This document shows, piece after piece, positions 1 to 16,870 of a DNA stretch of 64,000 bases. The position numbers and the translations under genes were made by a program. The stretch lies in the NCBI GenBank assembly GCA_963921795.1, contig OY997649.1, positions 58,945,788 through 59,009,787 on the forward strand. Reading direction: 5' to 3'. The notes under the pieces are model-generated. The model was not told where the DNA came from, ran no database searches, and was given only the letters and a program-made list of their open reading frames with translations. The stretch comes from Nannobrachium achirus. Its lineage: Eukaryota > Chordata > Actinopteri > Myctophiformes > Myctophidae. Numbering within the stretch: the first letter of the stretch is position 1; every line of letters starts with the position of its first letter.

Positions 1-712
1 TTCATTATAGGAAAGCACCGATCCAGGTCAACTGGGGGCATATACCACCAGGCATAAAGGAAGCTCCACTGGATATGTGGCCAATAAGGGAGTGCTTTTC
101 AGCAATGCAGTTCTTTATTCAAGGCCAATTAAAAGGCCTAGAACTTAAGGTGACACTATTTGCTACAGAATAATTACCATATATTTGACCGGACTTGACA
201 CTTGATTTTATTACCTTAGTAATAATCACTGTCATAAATACTTTATGCTTTCAGTCACTATGCTTTCAGTCACTATTTTAAAGTCTTCTTAATACCACCA
301 GGATATGTGTTTTAGTAAATTATTGTTCCATTAATTTTGAAATTGATGATTCGCTGAAAATGTGGCTTCAAAGCAGGTCTATAGATGTTTTAACAGTCTA
401 CGGCATATAAACACTTTTAAGTTTAACAAGGGGTTGAAGATTCACAGAATACAGACGTTTTTTTCACTTATTGAGCCATAATAAAACAAAAACATTATGC
501 AATGTGGTTCAGTGCATTCACCTGTAGCTACAACACCCACCACTTCACCTTTTCTCTAGATCGCACAGTACAGCAGCTACTTGAGAATATGATGTGCCAT
601 CTCTCATGTCTCCCTTTAGGTACATTTATTTCTGGCACAAGATCCTGCTCTCAAGGGACATGTTGGAAAAGTGCTGACAGCATTAACTGAAGACAAACCA
701 GAGAAAGCATGA
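1..712 (+). CDS. Unrecognised gene, last two coding exons (5' truncated)
   Basis: Two exons are inferred: <1-149 and 620-712. The first reads open in one frame, including APIQVNWGHIPPG and ECFSAMQFFIQGQ, and ends at AAG before a GTGACA donor at 150. The second follows a pyrimidine-rich acceptor (ctccctttag, 610-619). It continues in phase 0 as VHLFLAQDPALKGHVGKVL and ends TEDKPEKA at the TGA at 710-712. Both junctions are phase 0, and an AATAAA lies about 105 bases after the stop, so a genuine terminal exon is likely. The peptide looks like a conserved globular C-terminus; I do not recognise the family and assign no function. Without the splice, the first exon would run to a TAA shortly after 149. 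The gene is antisense to gpat4, whose missing exons must also lie to the left. Confidence 0.5.
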
Positions 713-817
713 GAAGAGAGAGAGCTGATATAACCTTCTCTGGTTTCACCTAAGGTTCAATTTTAACAGTGGTCTGCTGCATAGTGCATGGGCGAAGCGT
801 TGTTCACTTTGGTTTAG

Positions 818-823
818 AATAAA
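818..823 (+). promoter_or_regulatory. Poly(A) signal AATAAA
   Basis: A canonical hexamer in gtttagaataaaag sits 105 bases after the TGA of the unrecognised plus-strand gene, a normal distance for a short 3' UTR. Confidence 0.5.
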
Positions 824-1736
824 AGACATAAGAGCAGTTCATAATTGTGCGCACAGAAATTTTTTCTTCACTTGATTGTTTTTGGGGCCCGCAATGTGTT
901 TAACGAAATGTGGGGATGTGCATATCCTACCTTTTCCCATTTTAAGTAGTGAATAATATAGCTCAGAAAAGCAGCAAACACTGAGATCTTTCACTATTAA
1001 CCACATTGCACAAGTGAACTAGCCTGGTTCCAGCACATAGAACCGCCCACTCTCAGAGCAGACTAGCTTCAGCCGAGTCTGAAATCAAGCTACAAGTGAA
1101 CTGAAGCTGTACAGCAGTCCTCTCTGGCAAGTTGGATAATAGGCTAATTCAACAATGGAAGACAGTAGCTATTGATGGTCTGGTTCCTCAGTAACTAGAG
1201 TCTAGTTACATCATAGGGAGAATAGGCCTCCTGGCTATGATGCAATCTATACCAACAGAGACCCAGGCTTGTTATTGAATAATGAACACACTTGTGGGAC
1301 CAGCATAGTTGTAGATCCCCACCTACCTTTTACACATTGTTTTTAATTAATATATAAATGTCCTTCTTGTTGTGTACAACATGGCTTGTGTTATGAAACA
1401 TATTTCTAAAAAACACAGACTCCCCATATAACAATAGTGAATACAGACAAACCTTTGTGTACTATTGTGAGGGGCAAGATGATTGGCCACAACAGCTGAA
1501 AAGGCTATTGAGTATAGAATACTACTTTCTTAGTTCATTTCTTGACACAAATCAGTTAAACCACATGAACTCTAGCATCCCTGACCTGGGTGGGGCAAAC
1601 AGATCTACTGAGCTTGTAGATCAGCTACTTTGGCCAAAGGCTATACCCGGTATTTAATGTAGAGCGAAAACAGGCAGACTCTGGTAAGAATATAAGGGTT
1701 TTTACGTGGGTTAATGGTTGCATGCCAAACTCTTAC

Positions 1737-1907
1737 CTCAAAGATCTTTAACAAAGATTTCATGTAGAGACGTCTGATTCCAAAGGACACACCCAGGGTG
1801 GCAGGCACGATGATGAAAACGAGGAGCAGGGTGAACCACACGGTGAGGGAGATGCCCAGGAGAATGCACAACAAGTTGTCGAAAGGGTTGAAGAAAATAA
1901 ATTCCAT
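1737..1907 (-). CDS. gpat4: Glycerol-3-phosphate acyltransferase 4, first coding exon
   Basis: GPAT4 (AGPAT6) is an endoplasmic-reticulum enzyme that acylates glycerol-3-phosphate to lysophosphatidic acid in glycerolipid synthesis. This exon encodes residues 1-57. It includes LLGISLTVWFTLLLVFIIVP, a membrane segment at about residues 16-35, then GVSFGIRRLYMK. This closely matches the N-terminus of vertebrate GPAT4 and is less like GPAT3. The exon ends phase 0 in KIFE at a GTAAGA donor (1736-1731); the family continues with a Trp-Ala segment. No later exon with the acyltransferase HX4D motif is visible at 1-1736, so the remainder lies off the left edge. Upstream 5' UTR exons were not resolved. 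The same gene order and strand as gins4 recalls human GINS4-GPAT4. Confidence 0.8.
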
Positions 1908-3612
1908 CTTGAATGTAGTGAAGATGGAAGATGTAGGTTAAGTGATCACCTGATTAAGGAACCTATAGGCTCGGCAACGGCAGAACAGGGGAGGGTACAG
2001 TGTGTCTGCACTTCTTGGACCAGCACGTGGCCCTAGTCTCTGTTGTCAGAACAATATCTTCATTAAGATGAAGAAGTCTGTGGAATCGAACATCTCCTCA
2101 CATGGACCGTGGAATCCATCTCTGCAGAAGTGGATACGTTGCGGTTGTTGCGGCCCTTCTGGGCAAAATTAACATATTTCATACTTTTCACCACCCAATC
2201 AGTTTTTTTAAGACCACTTCTGCTCCTCCAGTTGCCCGAGGAATGGAATCAAGTGATGATGAACCAACCCTTTAATTACAACAGATAGCATGTGCTTTCT
2301 TGGTAAGGAGAACAGCTGTTCCAGGACATGTCAACAATGGGGCCGAAGGCAATCCAGTGCACAGCTGCAGTTGGTTCTTTTCCACTGGACCTGAAATGAG
2401 ATACTTATATGAGACACTTCAATGGTTTCCTGTGTAAATAAGCCAAGTGCTTTTCTAGGATCTCCTTTTAGTTGACCTTGTACCAGTGAACTGTACGGTC
2501 ATGAAACTGTACCTTTTCCTATGCAAACTTCTAATAAGTCTTCAATCAATCAATCAATGAAATAGACAAACACAAATGGGTCAAACAACTCCATAAGACA
2601 ATGTACTCCCTTCCAAGCAGGAATTCACTCTAGAAATAATTTGATACCAATACTTTTACACAAGTACATTTCAAGACTTTCACTTGTAAAAAACAAAAAA
2701 CAAAAACAAAAAGAGTATTTCAACATTGCAGACAGTATTGATACTTTTACTAAAGCACAACATTTGAGTACTTTTTTCTCCCCCCACCACTGTCTGTGAG
2801 TGACGTTGAAGAGAGAGATTAGTCTGCCTGGGGAACGTTTATTAGAGATAACAGGCCCATGAATGATGCAAGGCTCAGGCTGGGCCCCCTGATGCAGCAG
2901 CAGCAGCAGCAGCACCACAGCGCCTAGCTAAAGAAGCCAACACGACTAACTGACGCTGTTATCCGATTCCTGCCACTATTATACACGTGTAGCTATAATA
3001 TTATCCACCTCCTAGCGTTCCTGGATAGTGGCAGCGTCCAGTCAATTCAACGCAAATCCTCAGGCGGCGTACGAAAACGTTAGGTTGTGTGGCAGCGGTT
3101 ATCTCATCCCATGATGCGGCCAAAATGTACAGTAAAAAGTCTCGTGCCGGTGGGAGTTAGCATGGTGGCTAACTCTATGCCTATTCCGAGGGATGCTAAA
3201 GAAGCTTCACTTCCCAATACGCTAGGCTAGCACCCCTTATTCTTCTAAAAATGAACTGTGTGTACCAAATAAAAGCGCAGCGTTCTTTCTAGTCCGTTTT
3301 ACGGTCGTTTAGTAGTGCGTTTCCACCCGCGGCCTCCTCTGTTCAGTTCAGTGCTCCACTTACCTTTTATCTGTTTCTATTATCGATGCGAGGCGTCCAT
3401 ATTCATCAGTCTTTTGTCTCTCTATGTGTGTGTGGCAGTGTGACCATGGGCTCACTGGCGGTGAAAACACAAACAGACGGGTACTAGCGGTCTGCTGGAT
3501 GATAGAGGCGGGACGTTCGCGAACGAATCCAAGTCTTTTGAACGGCTCTTTGAAATGAACGATGGGATCCGGTTCGCATGATTTTTTTTCCTCTCTCATT
3601 TTTTTTTTTTTT
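1908..3612. other. gpat4 upstream region with repeat fragments
   Basis: No coding exon is seen. 2466-2560 is a retroelement tail ending in (AATC)n. 2641-2790 is an inverted partner of 3613-3695. Both carry the dispersed fish motif built on agtacttttacttaagtaca. 2940-3360 is relatively CpG-rich and could hold the gpat4 promoter. On the minus strand a good donor (AAAAG, then GTAAGT) lies at about 3364, compatible with a non-coding first exon. 3520-3585 and 5186-5260 share a block around gtcttttgaacggctctttg, so part of this stretch is repeat-derived. Confidence 0.35.
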
Positions 3613-3824
3613 TTTTTTGTAAAAGTAAAAGTCTGGAATTCAAAATGTACTTGAGTTAAAGAACAAAAGTATTTGTATCAAAATGTACTTAAAGGACCAC
3701 TTCACCTCTGCTCTGGGACAACCAGATCTTATTTTATTGTTGTTTGGGACACAATCAACACAATCCTGAGTTATTTTTTGTGTTCAATCTGTGTTTTTGG
3801 ATATTTTAGTATTTCAGCATGCTA

Positions 3825-4925
3825 TATCTGGTCTACATGTGTTTTGTAGATTTGGAGAAGGCATATGACCGGGTCCCCCGGGAGGTTCTGTGGGAGGTGT
3901 TGCGGGAATATGGAGTGAGGGGGACCTTGTTGAGGGCCATCCAATCTCTGTAGGCCTATGCCCAAAGTCGGATTCTTTTCCAGTGGGGGTTGGCCTCCGC
4001 CAGGGCTGCGCCTTGTCACCTATCCTTTTTGTGATTTTCATGGACAGGATCTCGAGGCGAAGTGGTGGTGGAGAAGGCATAAGGCTTGGTGAGCTAAAGG
4101 TTGAGTCACTACTTTTTGCGGATGACTTGGTCCTGATGGCACCATCGGTCCAAGACCTTCAGCTCTCACTGGATCGGTTCGCAGCTGAGTGTACAGCAGC
4201 CGGAATGAGGATCAGCATCTCTAAGTCTGAGGGCATGGTTCTCAGCAGGGAACCGATGGATTGTGCAGTCCACGTAGGGAATGAGACATTACCCCAGGTG
4301 AAGTATCTCGGGGTCTTGTTCACAAGTGAGAGAAAGGGGAAGACGGAGAAGGAGATCAGCCGGAGAATCGGAGCAGCAGGAGCGGTTTTGCGGTCGCTGA
4401 ATCGCACTGTTGTGAAGAAAAAAGAGTTGAGCCGTAAGGCAAAGCTCTCTGTCTTTCGAGCAATCTTCGTTCCCACTCTCACCTATGGTCATGAAGTGTG
4501 GGTCATGACCGAAAGTATAAGGTCTCGGGTACAAGCGGCCGAAATGAGTTTTCTCAGAAGGGTGGCTGGTATTTCCTAGAGATATAGGGTGAGAAGTTCA
4601 ATCACCCGAGAGAGACTTTAACCGCTGCTCCTTCACTTGGAAAGGAGTCAGCTTAGGTGGTTCGGGCATCTAGTTCGGATGCCCCCCGAGCGCCTTCCTA
4701 GGAAGGTCCTCGATGCACGTCCCACTGGGAGGAGACCCCGTGGCAGACCTAAGACCAGATTGAAGGATTATTATATCTCCAGACTGGCCTGGGAACGCCT
4801 CAGTATACTCCCAGAGGGAGTGGAGGAAGTTGCGCAGGATAAGGAAATCTGGAAGTCTCAGTTGGAACTGTTACCCCCGCGACACGATTCCGGATAAGCG
4901 GTTGAAGATGGAAGGATGGATGGAC
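3825..4925 (+). mobile_element. RTE/Rex3-like LINE, 5'-truncated and broken
   Basis: This is the 3' part of a non-LTR reverse transcriptase. Visible pieces in order: FVDLEKAYDRVPREVL, an in-frame stop at about 3950, a frame change, LRQGCALSPILFVIFMDRI, the catalytic LLFADDLVLMAPS (FADD box), KYLGVLFTSE, TYGHEVWVMTE and RWFGHLVRMPPERLP. A second stop near 4579 separates the last two blocks. The 3' end runs into gatggaaggatggatggac, the short GATG-type tandem tail typical of RTE/Rex3 elements. No 5' endonuclease domain is present. It is a dead copy. Confidence 0.85.
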
Positions 4926-6136
4926 AAAGTATCATATAGTAGAAAGTACTCATTATGCAGAATGTCCCATTTCACAGGTTTTTTCAGTTAATAAAATGTA
5001 GACAAATCATTTGAAAATAGCAGAAGCTCACAATGTGTCGCGTTTCGACGCATTGTGAGCTTGTAGATCGGCTATTTACAAATTGCAGAAATGCAATTTG
5101 AAAATATATACATGGGCCGATATACATATAGGGTTGAATTGATTTGTAATTCTAATCAAAATCTACAAAGTAACTAGTAACTAAAATGAGTCTTTTGAAC
5201 GGCTCTTTGAAAGGAACGGATCCCAGAGATCCTGCTCACTTCAAGGAGCCATAAATCCCATCTCTATCTGCTGGATGAGGATGATAGGGAGATACTAAAC
5301 TACCCATAGCCTGGAGGGGCGGGCATGCTAGTATGATGACATAATAACACATCTTATTAAATTTGTCTCAACACGTTGTACATTTTTTTCATCTACGTTG
5401 TGAGAACGCATACATGCAATAGTAAAATTAAAATAAAATACTACATGTGTTAAGTTATAATTTAAAATTAATAAATTAACTAGGCCTACAACTTCTACAA
5501 GTATCAGTTGCCTGACAACCAACTAGCCAATCACAGAGCGACCACCCCACCGGTGGGTAAAAAAACAAAACAAAAACAAAGCCTATCCTTGCCCGCCCAC
5601 TTTTGACTGTAAATAATAAATATAATGTATTTTTTATTTTGTTTTCCGACAGCTCACAACAACACGTCACTTGGAGATCGTCTATTTTCACTACTTCTTC
5701 AACGTGTTTTCTAATTTTTGGAATTTCTTAAAATTTTCCTTGATTCTAAATTAAATTACAGAAATAATAATTAAAAACAAAAAGTAGGAAACTAAAACAT
5801 TAAGAGACCCATAAAAATGTGTCCACGATACACAAATGGGTCCTGACCTGTTAGGATGTTTTCATTTTTTTATATATATTTTCTGCATATTGTGTTTTAT
5901 TTGTGAGTGTTTGGGAAACAGGGGGCAGAGTCAGAAGTCAAGAAATTCCACAGAAAAGGGAGTGTGGCTTGGGTGAAGACATCTGGAAATGTGCCCATTT
6001 TAATTGGTTAGTCAGTGTATTCCACAGAAAAGAGGAGTGTAGTGTAGGTAGTAGTCACACAGTGTTTCCCAACCTTTTTTCTTTGTCAAGGCACACTTTT
6101 CATAGCCAAAATAACCCAGGGCACACCTAGATATAC
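4926..6136. repeat. Intergenic repeat mosaic
   Basis: Contents: hairpin-module copy 5014-5076; the gaacggctctttgaaa block at 5186-5290; a hAT-like fragment at 5577-5853 homologous to 37790-38045 (shared ttttctaatttttggaattt, then cacaaatgggtcc); and tandem copies of ttccacagaaaaggagtgt between 5940 and 6365. No coding exon is seen. Confidence 0.5.

Positions 6137-6170
<34 letters not shown>
6137..6170 (+). repeat. (TG)n microsatellite
   Basis: About 17 uninterrupted TG dinucleotides. Confidence 0.9.
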
Positions 6171-6172
<2 letters not shown>

Positions 6173-6754
6173 TACTGGCTATTTTCAAAATGCCTCTTCC
6201 TTATATTATTTTACAATTTGGCCAATGTTTTACCATTATTGATAGTAGGTATTAAAAAGGTTTTAAAGGTCCTGGCACAGTGGTTGAGAAGCCGTGGTAT
6301 GTTCCACACAGAAAAGGGAGTGTAGTGTAGGTAGTATAGTGTATATTCCACAGAAAAGGGAGTGTTGCCCGGTTCAGTCCAAAACCATCCAAACAGTCCA
6401 AAAACATCTCTATCTCTATAAGAAAGAAAAGAAGAACTTGTCTACAGCAAAACACGGCCATGAGTGTGTGGGGCCCCAGGCAGCCTCCTAACCTGTAGGC
6501 CCGGCCCTGCACCACCTACAGGCCAATATTTGGGGAAAATTATTAAACATTTTGTGATTATTGAGAAATAGAGACACATCTGAAGGTTGAAAAATAGATG
6601 GTCAGCAAGACAAAAGCATTACTGATTTCTGTAGTATGTTTTTTAGACAATTGAACAATTGCTGGACACAGAGTTAGCAGAAATACGAACGGACAGACAG
6701 ACACACGTGTCTGGAACGCATTCTGACTAATGTAGTGAGATGAGATGAGATTCT

Positions 6755-7035
6755 GAAATCAACCAATCTTTGATTGGTGCAGGGCTGAGCTGAACATGGA
6801 TCAGATGACCACCATTTATCTATTTCACTGCAGATTAGTTTATAATCCATAACCCTTAAATTCATCAAATTCTTTCAATGGACTGAAATCTTGTTTTATT
6901 TGATGGCCTTCCAGTCCTGGCATTTGGCCTTTTTGCCCTAAAAAAATGGACGACACCAAAGGCCAAGTGGCCTTGCCCCTAAAATGACGAAATTTCAGGC
7001 CTGGTTTTGTCTGTCCCAATTTAAACCCAAAGCCC
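6755..7035. repeat. Dispersed repeat, copy 1 (second copy 37058-37318)
   Basis: Shares long blocks with 37058-37318: attggtgcagggctgagc, ccaccatttatctatttcac, caatggact.aaatc, gccaagtggccttgcccc and a ccaggcctgg end. Both copies contain internal inverted pieces around ggccttgcccc/ggggcaaggcc. Probably a non-autonomous DNA transposon. No target duplication was worked out. Confidence 0.6.
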
Positions 7036-7065
7036 AAAAGCTTTTTTGTGTTGTTTAATTATCCT

Positions 7066-7158
7066 TTTAGTTGACCTTGTACCAGTGAACTGTACTGTCC
7101 TGGCTGTACCTTTTCCTATGCAAACTTCAAATAAAGTATTCAATCAATCAATCAATTT
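7066..7158 (+). mobile_element. Retroelement 3' tail with (AATC)n
   Basis: The block tagttgaccttgtaccagtg ... aataaagtattcaatcaatc recurs at 2466-2560 and 62538-62626, always ending in (AATC)n. The constant 3' tail plus simple-repeat end is typical of LINE or SINE 3' ends. No reverse-transcriptase code is attached. Confidence 0.65.
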
Positions 7159-7529
7159 AGACCATCCCATTGGCTCTACTTCAACTTGAGTCTGGTTCGG
7201 TTCAGTCCATTAAAGTAATAATATCGGCCTGTCCTACTCTGACACCTGGTGGTGAAAATAAGAATAACAAAATGGTAAATGTAACCTTGCCTGACCAACA
7301 TAATTACAAACTAGAAAATTTGCAATTTGTGAAATTGCAAGTGTGGTTGCCCTGTGGTTCAAATCATATTTGAGTTTTGGGAAGTGAATTTCCATTATTT
7401 TGGGGGCTATGTTTGTTTACCAGTAAGTGCTGCATCTTGAGCATTGTAATGCATTACGGGGCTGATTTGACCTATGTGGGACCATAGCCTGCTTTTAGTG
7501 TGTCAATGAACTAAATTCATCCAGATGCC

Positions 7530-7655
7530 TGGGGATCCCCATATATGAGTATAAGGGGGATACCCTAACAGGGCATCTATATAAACCCTAATTACAGAGC
7601 CTATCTGGGAATGCCCATGCCCATACTGTATATGGACATTCTATTTATTTCATCC

Positions 7656-7742
<87 letters not shown>

Positions 7743-7830
7743 TATATGGACTTAATATTAACGTTTTCAGGGGGAATGCCCATATATGGACATATATGGT
7801 CTCATGTGGTCTGTGATCTCCATATTTGGG
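7530..7830. repeat. CCATATATGG-rich repeat with (TA)n(CA)n
   Basis: A dispersed repeat with the motif gcccatatatggacatat, related to 13743-14140 and 16680-16870. It is interrupted at 7661-7736 by about 23 TA units followed by about 15 CA units. A perfect CC(A/T)6GG decamer lies at 7780-7789. Confidence 0.6.
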
Positions 7831-8626
7831 AAAAGTTACATTTTTAATTAATGTCAGTGGGGAAAATGTATTCACTAATAAATTAATATCAATTAAGTGA
7901 TACAACTTTTCTCTTAGCAAAATGCAAATTGAAAATTCCTGATGAAGCCGGTCGATTTGACATATGGCACGAGTGTATGGCGCGAAAACTGTGGGAGGAG
8001 TAGGCGTTAAACTTTTAGTTACTCTAGTCTAGAAACAGAGAAGTTTCCCCAGAACTATAGTCTGGTTGCCAGGCTAATAATGAGCAATCAAAGAACTTCA
8101 TAATAAAATACATTGGGAGGACTTAAGTTTACAAGTATATTTATTCACACACATCAATGTACAATGGCTATTGCCTTTGTGTGCCTTTGTATTACACCGG
8201 TCACTCGCTCCACCCAAACACAATAAACAGCATTTCAATTTGGCACACCAACATTTTTTTATGCGTTCTTCAGCTTGAAACAGCTCTAATCCACCACAAG
8301 GGGATAATAATATGTACTGTATATAAAAAAAGAAATGTAAACGTTCCCATTATCACAAATAAAATAGATTTTTTTTTTAATATAGATTTAACTCTGTGCA
8401 GAAGCGCAATCCACAAACAGCATTTTTATGATTAGAACCTTGGGTTTCTCTGGCATAGTAGCAACAAATTGGCCTTCACTGTGCTGCATCTATATATTCC
8501 GCAAAATCCAAAGAGGGTACAAATGGAACTAAATGGCCCCATATGGCGTCCCTTTGGTTTCATTTGTACACTGACTCTTTGAGTTAAATTAACGATAAAG
8601 ATTCACTTTGTAGACTCCATTGGCTA
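7831..8626. other. Intergenic / polr3d 3' flank
   Basis: The polr3d 3' UTR should lie here. A minus-strand AATAAA at 8140-8145 is a candidate poly(A) signal. 8519-8592 contains a degenerate palindrome of the second module (gtacaaatggaactaaatgg against ctttggtttcatttgtac). Confidence 0.4.
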
Positions 8627-14316
<5,690 letters not shown>

Positions 14317-14786
14317 GTTCAACTGGAGGACACAATGGAATAGTGTTGTGTTGACATTGGCTGACAAACAGTTCTACTACAACAACCTATTTGACATTGT
14401 CAAGAAAAAAAATGAAAACTTTGTGTTCGACTGTACAGATAACTGTACAGATAACTGTCCCTTGATCGCTTAAGGGAATGGAGTCAATGGACGACTTGGT
14501 GGACCACAATGGAAACCAGCCTTTGGCTAATCAATAATAAAATAAAAAAACAAAAATAAAAACGATCAATAAAAAAATAAATTATTACCAATACCAACAC
14601 ATCAGCATTATGAGGCTTATTATGCACCAATATATTGCTTTACATTTACATGATATTATAAAAAATCGCTGTACAAACCAAGATATTACCATTTAAAGGT
14701 GATTATTGCTGGAGTGGCCTCAATAATGAGTAATGACTGGCACCATGCAAGTCGACATCACAACATAAAATCAACACACATGGCCC

Positions 14787-14788
<2 letters not shown>

Positions 14789-14842
<54 letters not shown>
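14789..14842 (+). repeat. (CA)n microsatellite
   Basis: About 26 CA units in the 5' UTR intron of polr3d. Confidence 0.95.
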
Positions 14843-14902
14843 ACCATGGAGCAAGCAAGATTACAAACGCTGACATGTGATGTTTGGAGTTCGGGTATTT
14901 AC

Positions 14903-15110
14903 CTCGTTTCCTCAGATATTCAGCCGAATCGAAAACAACTCCAAAGTTTTTGTAACAAATCATTAGCTGATATATGTTGATAAAATATCGCCGGTCACTA
15001 TTTGCTATCTGTGATACTGCATGATGCCGTCGTACAGCGCCATGACACTTCCTGCCTGCGTGACGTAGCCGTAAGTGTTGTTGTGCGTCAAATATGCGCA
15101 GTATTATTTT
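14903..15110 (-). promoter_or_regulatory. polr3d: polr3d promoter and probable non-coding exon 1
   Basis: On the minus strand a donor (GAAACGAG, then GTAAAT, at 14903/14902) pairs with the acceptor before the start codon (tgtcctccag, exon from 14322). This gives a non-coding first exon beginning somewhere near 15.05 kb. Just upstream are housekeeping-type motifs: ETS-like acttcctg (15047-15054), CRE/ATF-like tgacgtag (15061-15068) and NRF1-like tatgcgca (15093-15100). There is no TATA box. The start site is not fixed by sequence alone. Confidence 0.5.
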
Positions 15111-15134
15111 GGCTGCGTCAACTGCCTTTTACAG

Positions 15135-15555
15135 CAGGGGTTCTCAAACTCTTTCAGGCCAAGGACCCCTAAATTGACACTTATCATATCAGCCCGCAGA
15201 CCCCCATTTGAAAAGATATAGGCTACCAGGGACCCCTCATAAGAGAAGATTCTTTATGGCTCTAGCAGTGATTCTCAACCATTTTCATTTCAAGGACCCC
15301 CAGTTTGACATAGGCCTAAAATGCAGTAGGCCTAACAGACCCCCATTTAATGGCATTTCTATCTCTGAAGACTATTGTAAAAATCAATGTAATATAACTC
15401 TGAGAGTGTACAAATGGAACCAAAATGGACCTGACACTCCGAGTTACCTACCAATAAGGGTATAATTCCTAAGTAGGCCTATCATTTATCTGGGGAGTGG
15501 GGACCCCCTGGAACTCCCTCAAGGACCCCCTGACCCCTGAGAACCAATGCTCTAT
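15135..15555. mobile_element. Nested hAT-like MITE remnants
   Basis: Starts caggggttctcaaactcttt; a second element starts at about 15266 (cagtgattctcaacc) and ends near cctgagaaccaatg. Contains an arm of the second palindrome (aactctgagagtgtacaaat, 15397-15444). No clean target duplication was found. Confidence 0.55.
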
Positions 15556-15766
15556 ACCACAGGTAAATGAAGACCTTTTGAGTTGAAGATATGAGAAAGT
15601 AGAACAGCAATGTTTGCCCTACATGAATGTTGACAGATGGACAATGTTTATGAATATGCAAAAAAATGATTAGCTGTTTAGCCTACTTTCTCATTTCTCA
15701 CTATGGTATGATTACAAATATGAAACGCTTAATCTTACTTTTGTCCTTTACCATCATAGCTTACAC

Positions 15767-16180
15767 CAGGGGTTTTCAAAATGGGTGACGGGGCCATGAC
15801 GGCAGTCCAGGGGTGCCCCAAGATAATTTGATAATATTGGGAATTTATGCTATTTGTACACTGAAAAAAATATTTTGTATCATTTTAAACTTGAAGTACA
15901 AAGTTATTGTCCGTCAGTTCTAGCCAAAAACGTTTTCCTCACAACATAATATCGGGGAGAGTAATGGCAAAAATCCACTGTATGTTTCCCCTATATGGAG
16001 TTGAATTAATTTGAATGTACAACGCAAAACTGATTTACTCAATAAAACACTAATTAATTCAGACGTTGTCATCATCTTATAATAATTAATAACAGAACAT
16101 TTAACAATTGTTATTTAAAAATAGTTAGATTATACAGTTATGATCAGGTTCCCTGAGCCAAAAGAGTTTTGGAATCCCTG
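15767..16180. mobile_element. hAT-like MITE
   Basis: Termini caggggttttcaaa and ttttggaatccctg, 414 bp, exact 8-bp target duplication gcttacac (15759-15766 and 16181-16188). Non-coding. Confidence 0.9.
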
Positions 16181-16491
16181 GCTTACACATACAGTAGAAG
16201 TTACGCAAGTAGCATATACTTATTGCATCTGCCAGTATACTGTCCAAAGTGCTGGAAAGAGTCCTTTTAAACAGTCCAGGACTGAAATGTATATGTACTG
16301 TGTGTAATAGGTCTTGACTACTGATCTGTTTGGTTTTAGAGAAAACACAGCACAGATGTATGCATCTATGCTCTAAAAGAAGTTCATTGCTTTCATATGA
16401 AAGTCAAAATCCCTCAGTAATTCTTTGTTTTAATGATTGTGACCGTTTACTATGAAACTATGAAAACCGGCACATCTTGTCCGCATATAGG

Positions 16492-16658
16492 CCTCTCCAT
16501 ACTTCGACCGAAATGTTCGGTAAGTTATGTTTTCCAATGTGCAAATTTACGAACTCTCGTTCGGTCCAATGCTTTTCAGAAGTCCCGAGGGATATACTTT
16601 TATGGTAGAAAAGGACCTTTTGACCGAAAACGGCGGTTTTGGTCGAAGTATGGAGAGG
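16492..16658. mobile_element. Short TIR MITE
   Basis: Near-perfect 21-bp terminal inverted repeats: cctctccatacttcgaccga at the left and its reverse complement at the right. 167 bp, no clear target duplication, no coding capacity. Confidence 0.7.
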
Positions 16659-16679
16659 AGTTAACTCTGTAGGTCATGC

Positions 16680-16870
16680 CTGACACTGTGGTTCCCCTGA
16701 CACATCACTGTGACATCACAGGTGATACAAGCGTATACATATCTGTGGGCTGGTTCAGAAAGGGATCTCCATGTATGGGAATAAAAGGGATGTACCATAT
16801 ACAGTAGATGGATCTCCATATGGGTACCAGGGGTCTCCATATATGGTAACTGGTCCGATATATACGTCAC
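16680..16870. repeat. CCATATATGG-rich repeat, second copy
   Basis: Shares tctgtgggctggttcagaaa-type, gggatctccatgtatgg and atggatctccatat blocks with 13743-14140. One perfect CCATATATGG at 16837-16846. Confidence 0.55.

Noticed and set aside
3360..3599. 79-residue minus-strand frame
   Set aside because: It overlaps a block repeated at 5186-5260 and has no recognisable domain; more likely leader or repeat.
4159..4534. Minus-strand open frames over the LINE
   Set aside because: Shadows of the plus-strand reverse transcriptase, which has the recognisable motifs.
14900..15150. Search for a miR-320 homologue upstream of polr3d, as in mammals
   Set aside because: No aaaagctgggttgaga-type seed or hairpin is present.
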